DNA from: Chersky-806 sp038252255
GTDB taxonomy: Bacteria; Actinomycetota; Acidimicrobiia; IMCC26256; JAENVU01
Assembly (NCBI GenBank): GCA_038252255.1
Contig: JBBSAM010000006.1
Coordinates: forward strand, 62,001-126,000
Direction: 5' to 3'
Length of the DNA: 64,000 nucleotides
The position numbers and the translations under genes are program-made. Each line of letters opens with the position of its first letter. Within the stretch, counting starts at the first letter, position 1. Positions 34,958 through 41,165 of the stretch are shown here, in pieces. Below the pieces are notes generated by a model. That model saw only the letters and a program-made list of their open reading frames with translations. It ran no database searches and was not told the origin of the DNA.

Positions 34958-35168
34958 ATGCGCATGCGACTTGGACGGACCGCGGCCGCGATCGCGGTGG
35001 CGGCAGGACTGCTCGTGGGGCTCAGTGGTCCCGCGCAAGCGGACGATCGCGGTCACGACCGGGAGCACGACGGTCGTCGCGGCGTTCTCCGTCGCCCCGG
35101 ACACCGGTCTCACCGGTGCTCCCCCGGGGGTGGACACGTCCGGCCAGGTGTGGCGCCTGCGCTTCTAG
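34958..35168 (+). pseudogene. short secreted protein gene, apparently frameshifted
   Basis: ATG 34958 with GGGAGAG upstream opens a textbook signal peptide (RTAAAIAVAAGLLVGLSGPAQA, cleavage before Asp-Asp). In this frame the rest reads as a low-quality, AT-tolerant sequence to 35224. The +1 frame reads TTVVAAFSVAPDTGLTGAPP and ends QVWRLRF at 35168 with nearly all G/C third positions, so it is the better coding frame downstream of about 35050. A single extra base, or +1 frameshifting, would join the two. If not, the alternative is an intact 88-aa secreted protein ending at 35224. Confidence 0.5.
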
Positions 35169-35189
35169 CCGGGTCCGGGTTCGGGTCCT

Positions 35190-35573
35190 TCAGGACGATC
35201 GCGGGATCGGGCGGGCGAAGCTGAGCTCGTGGCCGTCGGGGTCGCTGATGTGGAAGTACCGCTCACCCCACGGCGCGTCGGCCGGTGCCGTCGACGGCTG
35301 GTAGCCGCCGGCCAGGGCGCGGGCGTAGAGCATGTCGACGTCCGCCACGAAGAAGATCACCCGGCCCCAGATCGCCGGGACCGGCGCGTGCGCAGGATCG
35401 AGCTGAAGGTTCAGGAAGCCGCGGCCGGCGTGGAACGTGGTGAACGCGGTGCCGGGGCCGCCGGACGCGATCCGGAAGCCGAGGGCGTCGTAGAACGCGA
35501 CCGCGGCGGCCATGTCCGCCGTGACCAACGTGACCGCGTTGATCTCCTCGATGCCGTCGACCGAGTCGGACAC
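35190..35573 (-). CDS. VOC-superfamily (glyoxalase/bleomycin-resistance fold) protein
   Basis: A 127-aa protein of the vicinal oxygen chelate fold: TLVTADMAAAVAFYDALGF, FLNLQLDPAH and the C-terminal YFHISDPDGHELSFARP with the usual metal-site Glu. GTG 35573 is the first start after the sugar dehydrogenase stop (5-nt gap), so the two are probably one transcript. Could be a lyase, a dioxygenase or a binding protein; no specific substrate is evident. Confidence 0.85.
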   Translation of the reverse strand: MSDSVDGIEEINAVTLVTADMAAAVAFYDALGFRIASGGPGTAFTTFHAGRGFLNLQLDPAHAPVPAIWGRVIFFVADVDMLYARALAGGYQPSTAPADAPWGERYFHISDPDGHELSFARPIPRSS

Positions 35574-35578
35574 TCGCG

Positions 35579-36715
35579 TCAGCCGGTGGCGTGCGGCTCG
35601 ACGCGCAGGATCACATCCGTGCTGCTGCCGTTCGACGTCGTCACGTACATCGCACCGTCCGGACCGATGACCGCGCTGCGCAGGCGCCCGCGATCGGTGA
35701 GTGCGAGCGATGTGGCGATCGGGCGGCGGCCGTCGGGTGAGAGGCGGAGCATGCGCAGCTGCGAGCCCTTCAGGACCGCGAGGACCAGCCCGCCGTCCCA
35801 CTGGCCCCACTGGGGCCCGGACACGAAGATCCCGCCGGACGGCGCGATCGTGGGGCAGCCCGAGCTCCAGACCGCCCGTGTCGCGTCCGGGTGGCGCACG
35901 AGGTCCGTCATCGGAGTGAGCTCGTCGTAGGACGGGTCGCCCGGCGCGCGCGGAACCGGATCCCAGCCGTAGTTCGCGCCGGTGGTGAGCAGGTTCACCT
36001 CGTCGTCGCAACCGGTGCCGTGCTCGACGTCGTACGCCTGGCCGTTGGCGCGGAACGCGATGCCCTGCACGTTGCGGTGCCCATAGGACTCGATGCGCGG
36101 GTCGAACGGCAGACCCATGTTCCCCGGCGCCGGCCCCCCGTTCTTGTCGATGCGCAGGACCTTCCCCGCGAGGATCCACGGGTTCTGCGGCGCGACACCC
36201 ATGGCCGCGTCGCCGGTGCCGACCCAGAGGTAGCCGTCGGGACCGAAGCGCATGCGACAGCCGGAATGCTTGCCCAGGTCACCGGCGGGGTTGACCTGCA
36301 CTCCGGTGAGGATGTCGGTGCGGTTCGTGACGGTCGTGACGGCGGCGTCGAGTGTGAGGCGCGCGATCCGCACGTCGTCGCCGGCCGCAGTGGAGGCGAA
36401 GCAGACGAAGACCTGATGCGTCGTCGCGTAGTCGGGGTCGACCGCGATGCTCATCATCCCTGCCTCGATCGCGACGAGGAGGTCAGTGGGCTTCCAGATC
36501 AGCCGGCGCTGACCGTTGACGACCGCGCTGAGGCCGAGGGCGCGCTCGGTGAAGAGCATCGTGTGGTCGGGCAGGAAACCGATGTCCCACGGGATGTCCA
36601 AGCCGGTCTGCACCGTGGTGACCGTCATGGGGGGCGCGGGGACGCAGGCGGCGAGCAGTGCGATGACGGCGAGGGCGCCGATCCAGCGGCCCACGCGGGA
36701 TCCGAGAGTCTTCAC
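35579..36715 (-). CDS. PQQ-type sugar/sorbosone dehydrogenase-like lipoprotein
   Basis: A 378-aa exported beta-propeller. The signal peptide ends in the lipobox LLAAC (Cys24). The soluble quinoprotein glucose/sorbosone dehydrogenase signature is present: GLDIPWDIGFLPDHTMLFTE, HSGCRMRFGPDGYLWVGTGD, YGHRNVQGIAF and TGANYGWDPV. Homologues oxidise aldoses with PQQ. No PQQ synthesis gene is in the window. It follows the HtrA gene in the same direction with a 52-nt gap. Confidence 0.88.
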   Translation of the reverse strand: MKTLGSRVGRWIGALAVIALLAACVPAPPMTVTTVQTGLDIPWDIGFLPDHTMLFTERALGLSAVVNGQRRLIWKPTDLLVAIEAGMMSIAVDPDYATTHQVFVCFASTAAGDDVRIARLTLDAAVTTVTNRTDILTGVQVNPAGDLGKHSGCRMRFGPDGYLWVGTGDAAMGVAPQNPWILAGKVLRIDKNGGPAPGNMGLPFDPRIESYGHRNVQGIAFRANGQAYDVEHGTGCDDEVNLLTTGANYGWDPVPRAPGDPSYDELTPMTDLVRHPDATRAVWSSGCPTIAPSGGIFVSGPQWGQWDGGLVLAVLKGSQLRMLRLSPDGRRPIATSLALTDRGRLRSAVIGPDGAMYVTTSNGSSTDVILRVEPHATG

Positions 36716-36767
36716 TCCCGGAACCTTTCCACGAATCCGGGCATTTACCCAGAACGACCCGCGCGAA

Positions 36768-38168
36768 CTACGTGGGCGGACCCTTGGTCAGCGTCACGGT
36801 GGCGTGATGGGAGTCGCCGGACGAGTCGGTCCAGGTGACCACGACCCGGTCGTGCGGGTGGTACCGCTCGAGCACGGTGCGCAGCTGGTCACCCGAACGG
36901 ACCGCGTGGCCACCGAGCGCGGTGATCGTGTCACCCGCCTGGATCCCGGCCGCCGCGGCGGGGGAGCCGTCGCCGATGTCGGTCACCTCGGCCCCCACGC
37001 CGGCGCCGAAGCCATCGTTGGGCCCGGCCAGGACGACGCCGAGCAACGCCCGGTCACCGATGTGGGCGCCCCCCGAGGTGTCGTTGGCCCTGATCTGGTG
37101 GGCGATCGACAACGCCCGCTCGATCGGGATCGCGAAGCCGGTCGTGCCCGCCGTGTAGCGGAACTCGTTCCCGCCCGAATCGGCGGCCGTGTTGATGCCG
37201 ATGACCTGGCCGGCGGTGTTCACGAGCGCGCCGCCCGAGTCACCGGGCTGGATCGACGCGGCGATACGGATCATGTCGTCGAGTGATTCGCGGTCCAGCC
37301 CGTCGCCGGCGGTGATCGACTGGTGCAGCGCGGTCACCGTGCCGCCGACCGCCGACGGCGGTCCGAAGCGCCCGAGCGCGTTGCCGATGGCGACGACCTC
37401 GTCGTTGCGGGAGACCGACGACGAGGTCGCGGTCGTGACCGTCTTCAACCCGGTCGCGCCTTGCATCTGGATGAGCGCGATGTCGTCTCCGACGTCGTAG
37501 CCGAGTACCTTCGCCGCGTAGACCTTCCGGGTCACACCGATCTCGACCTGGATGTCTTGCGCGCCGTTGATCACGTGGTTGTTCGTGAGCACCTCACCGG
37601 ACGAGGTGAGGATGATCCCCGACCCGGCCGTCTGGTTGCCGTCCTGGAGCGTCGACGCGATGTTCACGATGGCCGGGCTGACGGCGGTCGCGATCCGGCG
37701 CACGTCGACGTTGCTTCCGGTCGTGGTGTTCGACGAGCCGAACTCGTCGATCAACGGGTCGCGTCGCGCCGTGCCGTTGCTCGCGGCCGACCCCGAACCG
37801 GTTCCGAGCCCGGAGGAGTCGGTCGCACGATCCGTCAGCGCGATCCCTGCCGCGGTGCCCGCGAGCAGCGCGAGCGCCGCGACCACGGCGAGCGCACCGA
37901 TCGCCCGTTGCCGGTGCGGCGCGACGGGTGCCGGCTCGACCGGCCAGGGGGATGCCGGTGGCGGGCCGACGGGGGGCGGCGGCGAGGCGTAGCGCGGGGG
38001 CTGGTACGGGGGCTCGGAGCGCGGGGGCTGGTACGGGGGCGGCTGGGCGGGCGGCACTTCGTCGCGGGGCGCTCCGGCGTGCGGCGGCTCGGGGTGGGGC
38101 GCGACCGGCCAGGGCAGGAGCGGGTCGTCGGGCGGCGGGCCGGGCGGGGTGGGGTCTGCGTCCGTCAT
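36768..38168 (-). CDS. HtrA/DegP-family serine protease with PDZ domain
   Basis: A 466-aa membrane-anchored protease. A Pro-rich cytoplasmic tail (1-85, PPYQPPR repeats) precedes one transmembrane helix (about 88-112). The trypsin-like domain has His198 (TNNHVING), Asp229 (GDDIALIQM) and Ser311 (QPGDSGGAL), and one PDZ domain follows (about 370-460). This is the mycobacterial PepD/HtrA layout, with the protease outside the membrane for envelope quality control. The start at 38168 was chosen because the longer frame upstream has shadow-like composition. Confidence 0.92.
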   Translation of the reverse strand: MTDADPTPPGPPPDDPLLPWPVAPHPEPPHAGAPRDEVPPAQPPPYQPPRSEPPYQPPRYASPPPPVGPPPASPWPVEPAPVAPHRQRAIGALAVVAALALLAGTAAGIALTDRATDSSGLGTGSGSAASNGTARRDPLIDEFGSSNTTTGSNVDVRRIATAVSPAIVNIASTLQDGNQTAGSGIILTSSGEVLTNNHVINGAQDIQVEIGVTRKVYAAKVLGYDVGDDIALIQMQGATGLKTVTTATSSSVSRNDEVVAIGNALGRFGPPSAVGGTVTALHQSITAGDGLDRESLDDMIRIAASIQPGDSGGALVNTAGQVIGINTAADSGGNEFRYTAGTTGFAIPIERALSIAHQIRANDTSGGAHIGDRALLGVVLAGPNDGFGAGVGAEVTDIGDGSPAAAAGIQAGDTITALGGHAVRSGDQLRTVLERYHPHDRVVVTWTDSSGDSHHATVTLTKGPPT

Positions 38169-38247
38169 CGAGGAACAGAGTCCACCACGAGCCTGTGACG
38201 CAGGTGTGAACGGGCGGTGAGTCCGGTGGGATCGTGCCAAGATGTCT

Positions 38248-38284
38248 CGAGCACCCCCCGGGCCTTCGGTGGCTCGGGGGCTCG
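38248..38284 (+). promoter_or_regulatory. strong hairpin in the leader of the HelD-like gene
   Basis: CGAGC pairs with GCTCG, CCCC with GGGG and GGGCC with GGCTC/T around a TTCGGT loop, interrupted by one-base and two-base bulges. It ends 9 nt before ATG 38294. It could work as an attenuator, a translation-control element or an operator. No -10 box is certain upstream. Confidence 0.45.
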
Positions 38285-38293
38285 CGCGCGTCC

Positions 38294-40339
38294 ATGACCG
38301 ATTCCCCCTCCGAAGTCGCGGCCGAACAGGCCTATCTCGACCACGCGCATGTCTGCCTGGCGGCGATGCGCGCTCGTGCCGCGCGCAACGTCGAGATCGC
38401 CGAGCTCCGGGCGCGTGAAGAGCCCAGCCCGGATACGTCGCGGCTCCTCCAGGAGCTCGAGCACCGCCACGCGCTCCTGGCGGAGTCGCCCGTCGCGCTC
38501 GCGTTCGGGCGCCTGGACGAGGAGGCCGGGGACCGGTTCTACGTCGGCCGGCGGCACGTGGAGGACGCCCGCGGCGAGCCGGTGGTCGTCGACTGGCGGG
38601 CCGACGTCTCGATCCCCTTCTACCGCGCGACGTGGGCGGACCCGATGGGCATCGACCGGCGGCGGCGGTTCGCGCTCGAGGGCCGGAAGCTCCTCGGCCT
38701 GTTCGACGAGGACTTCGCGGACCCCGACTCGGAGGGCGCGGGCGGTGGTGGCGGTGTGCCGGACCCGTTGCTCGCCGAGCTCGAGCGCGGTCGCAGCGGC
38801 GAGATGCGCGACATCGTCGCGACGATCCAGGCCGAGCAGGACGAGGTGATCCGAGCCCCGCTCGGCGAGTGCCTCGTCGTGCAGGGTGGGCCGGGTACCG
38901 GGAAGACCGCGGTCGGCCTGCACCGCGCGGCATTCCTGCTCTACGAGCACCGCGAGCGACTCGAACGCGAGCGCCTGCTCGTGATCGGACCCAACCTGTT
39001 GTTCCTCCGCTACATCGCGCAGGTCCTCCCGTCACTCGGCGAGACGGCGGTCACGCAGACGACCCTGCCCGGTCTCGTCGCGCACCGCTTCCGGGTGCGC
39101 GCGGTGGATTCGGAAGCGACCGTCGCGATCAAGGGCGACATCCGGATGGCGACGGTGATCGCGCGCGCGGCGCGCTCCGCCGTGGCGACCGTCGCGCCCG
39201 AAGACACCGCGTTCCGCGCCTTCGGCATGACCCTTCATCTGACCCAGGCCATGGTTCAGGGGGTGCTCGACACCTTGCACGCACGCGGAGTTCCGCTGCG
39301 CGTCGGCCGCGAGCAGCTGCGGGCCCGGCTCGAGCAGCTCACGCTGGACCAGTACACCGCGCTGCGCCCGGAGGCTGACGAGCAGGACCTGGCGGGCGAG
39401 CTCCGCGCGCGGGGCGAGCTGACCGCAGTCGTGAACCGGCTGTGGCCGGTGCCCAGCGCGCCGGTGCTGGTACGGCGCGTGCTCGGCAACCGCCGGTTGC
39501 TCGAGCGGTCCTCGGCCGGGGTGCTCACGGACGCGGAACGGGTCCTGCTGTTCCGCAAGCCCTCCCGCAAGGTGTCGGAGGAGCAGTGGACCCGTGCGGA
39601 CCTGGGTCTGCTCGACGAAGCCGACTGGGTGGTCGGCGGCCCGTCGCGCACGTTCGGCCATGTCGTGGTCGACGAGGCGCAGGATCACTCGGCCATGGAG
39701 CTGCGCCTCCTCGCCCGGCGCAGCGCCGAGCGATCGATGACGCTGCTCGGCGACCTCGCGCAAGCGACCGCCACCGGAGCGCAGACGAGCTGGGCCGAGG
39801 CACTCGATGCGCTCGAAGCGCCTCACGGCCGCGTCGCCGAGCTCGAGCTCGGCTACCGCGTGCCCGCGCCGGTGCTCGAGTTCGCGAACCGATTGCTCCC
39901 CGTTGCCGCGCCCGGGGTGCTGCCGAGCCGTTCCGTGCGCGAGACCGGCGCGCCGCCGCACGTCTTCGCGTGCGCGACGCCCGACGAGTTCCCGGGAGTG
40001 ACCGCGGTGGCCGTCGCGGCCGAGCGCGAGGACGGCCGCTCCGTCGGGATCATCGCCCCCGAGCCACTGCTCGACGCGATCGGCATCGCGCTGGCGGAGA
40101 GCGAGATCGAGTTCACCGACGGGCGCACGTCGGTGGGGCTCGGCGAGAGCGTCACGCTCATCCCCCCGGAGTCCGCCAAGGGTCTCGAGTTCGACGCGGT
40201 GATCGTGGTGGAGCCGGCGGCGATCGCGGCCCTCGGCGAGCACGGGCTGCGCCTGCTCTACATCGCGCTGACCCGCGCCGTCCGCACCCTCACCCTGGTC
40301 CATGCCGAACCGCTCCCCGAGCCCCTCCGCTCGCAGTAG
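38294..40339 (+). CDS. HelD-like UvrD/Rep-superfamily ATPase
   Basis: A 681-aa superfamily 1 ATPase of the HelD/HelR type, which removes RNA polymerase from DNA and in some actinobacteria protects it from rifamycins. Features: N-terminal coiled-coil arm (SEVAAEQAYLDHAHVCLAAM), FYVGRRHVED and PVVVDWRADVSIPFY, Walker A GGPGTGKTAVGLHR (198 onward), Walker B VVDEAQDHSAMEL, and the C-terminal RecA-like part ESAKGLEFDAVIVVEPA with YIALTRAVRTL. ATG 38294 (MTDSPSE) is preferred to the in-frame ATG at 38234, which lies before the leader hairpin. Confidence 0.88.
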   Translation: MTDSPSEVAAEQAYLDHAHVCLAAMRARAARNVEIAELRAREEPSPDTSRLLQELEHRHALLAESPVALAFGRLDEEAGDRFYVGRRHVEDARGEPVVVDWRADVSIPFYRATWADPMGIDRRRRFALEGRKLLGLFDEDFADPDSEGAGGGGGVPDPLLAELERGRSGEMRDIVATIQAEQDEVIRAPLGECLVVQGGPGTGKTAVGLHRAAFLLYEHRERLERERLLVIGPNLLFLRYIAQVLPSLGETAVTQTTLPGLVAHRFRVRAVDSEATVAIKGDIRMATVIARAARSAVATVAPEDTAFRAFGMTLHLTQAMVQGVLDTLHARGVPLRVGREQLRARLEQLTLDQYTALRPEADEQDLAGELRARGELTAVVNRLWPVPSAPVLVRRVLGNRRLLERSSAGVLTDAERVLLFRKPSRKVSEEQWTRADLGLLDEADWVVGGPSRTFGHVVVDEAQDHSAMELRLLARRSAERSMTLLGDLAQATATGAQTSWAEALDALEAPHGRVAELELGYRVPAPVLEFANRLLPVAAPGVLPSRSVRETGAPPHVFACATPDEFPGVTAVAVAAEREDGRSVGIIAPEPLLDAIGIALAESEIEFTDGRTSVGLGESVTLIPPESAKGLEFDAVIVVEPAAIAALGEHGLRLLYIALTRAVRTLTLVHAEPLPEPLRSQ

Positions 40340-40344
40340 CCCCG

Positions 40345-40416
40345 GCGCCGCCCGAGCCCCCGGCGCCGCCCGAGCCCCCGGCGCCGCCCGAGCCCCCGGC
40401 GCCGCCCGAGCCCCTG
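40345..40416. repeat. four tandem 18-bp repeats downstream of the HelD-like gene
   Basis: GCGCCGCCCGAGCCCCCG is repeated four times (40345, 40363, 40381, 40399) with one substitution in the last copy. The array begins 5 bp after the stop codon at 40339 and abuts the inverted repeat at 40417. If read through, the repeat would encode a Pro/Ala/Glu hexapeptide in frame, so it may be a C-terminal extension cut off by the stop. Confidence 0.9.
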
Positions 40417-40461
40417 CGTTTGTGCGAAAAGGGTTCCCAGCGGACCGTTGTCGCACAAACG
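40417..40461. repeat. 11-bp perfect inverted repeat with 23-bp spacer
   Basis: CGTTTGTGCGA (40417-40427) and TCGCACAAACG (40451-40461) flank AAAGGGTTCCCAGCGGACCG plus TTG. The arms and spacer are markedly less GC-rich than the surroundings. Its place between convergent genes would suit a terminator, but the long loop and absence of a T-run argue for a palindromic repeat element or a protein-binding site. Confidence 0.7.
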
Positions 40462-40499
40462 GCCGGGGGGTGGGGCGGGTCAGCGGGTGGTGGGGCCGG

Positions 40500-41165
40500 T
40501 TAGCGGGTGGCCGGGAGGTCGAAGGGGGGCGGGGAGACGGAGATCGCGTGGGCGAGGACGTTGTCGACGCTCACGGGCTGCGCGGTGAACGCGGCCATGA
40601 GGCGCTCGGCCAGCGCGTCGAACTCGGCCGGCGCGGCCTCGGCCGCGTTGGCGGCCGGCTGGCCCAACCACCGCAGGAACATCGACTCGGTCTTCTCGAT
40701 GCGCTTCGACGCGACCAGCGCGAGCGCCACGACGTGCTTGCACGTGCCGCGGCGGTGCTCGGCTGCGTACGGGCAGTCACAGCTCCAGCGGATCTTCGTG
40801 ACGACCGGCGGCGCCGGCCGCTGCGGGACCGCGAGCTCGACCCGGTACCGCTGCTCGCCCGAGCCGCGGACGCGGGCTCGCACGCGGCCGGCGCTGACCC
40901 GGAGCTCTGCTACCCGGTTGCGCTTCGCGTAACCGGTGCCGCGGCCGAGCACGGCCTGCGAGGTGTGGCGGAGCACCGCGGCGCGCAGTGACTCGGCGAG
41001 CGCGCGGGCTCCTTCGCTCGCCGCGGGCTCATCGTCGTGCGGCTGCTTGGCCGCGGTGACCTGCTCGGCCGGGCGGTTCGCGCTCTTGTCCGAGCGCGAC
41101 CGGCGACGGCGGCGACGCTTCTTCGGCGAAGGACCCGCGGCGGGAGCCGCGTTCGGATCGTTCAT
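40500..41165 (-). CDS. SWIM zinc-finger protein
   Basis: A 221-aa protein. An Arg/Lys-rich N-terminus (KKRRRRRRSRSDK) is followed by the SWIM motif CxC-xn-CxH, here CDCPYAAEHRRGTCKH at about 135-150. SWIM proteins bind DNA or protein and are often encoded beside SNF2 ATPases. Its start overlaps the SNF2 stop as ATGA (41162-41165), so the two are made together and likely act as a complex. Confidence 0.88.
   Translation of the reverse strand: MNDPNAAPAAGPSPKKRRRRRRSRSDKSANRPAEQVTAAKQPHDDEPAASEGARALAESLRAAVLRHTSQAVLGRGTGYAKRNRVAELRVSAGRVRARVRGSGEQRYRVELAVPQRPAPPVVTKIRWSCDCPYAAEHRRGTCKHVVALALVASKRIEKTESMFLRWLGQPAANAAEAAPAEFDALAERLMAAFTAQPVSVDNVLAHAISVSPPPFDLPATR

Noticed and set aside
38248..38284. 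rifamycin-associated element upstream of the HelD-like gene
   Set aside because: The hairpin has similar GC palindromic character, but its bulges and sequence do not match the element as I remember it; not claimed.
39032..40456. 474-codon open frame on the - strand opposite the HelD-like gene
   Set aside because: Shadow frame with Arg/Gly/His-rich composition and no recognisable motif.
40417..40461. Inverted repeat as an intrinsic terminator
   Set aside because: The 23-nt loop and lack of a T-run make it a poor terminator; kept as an unexplained repeat instead.
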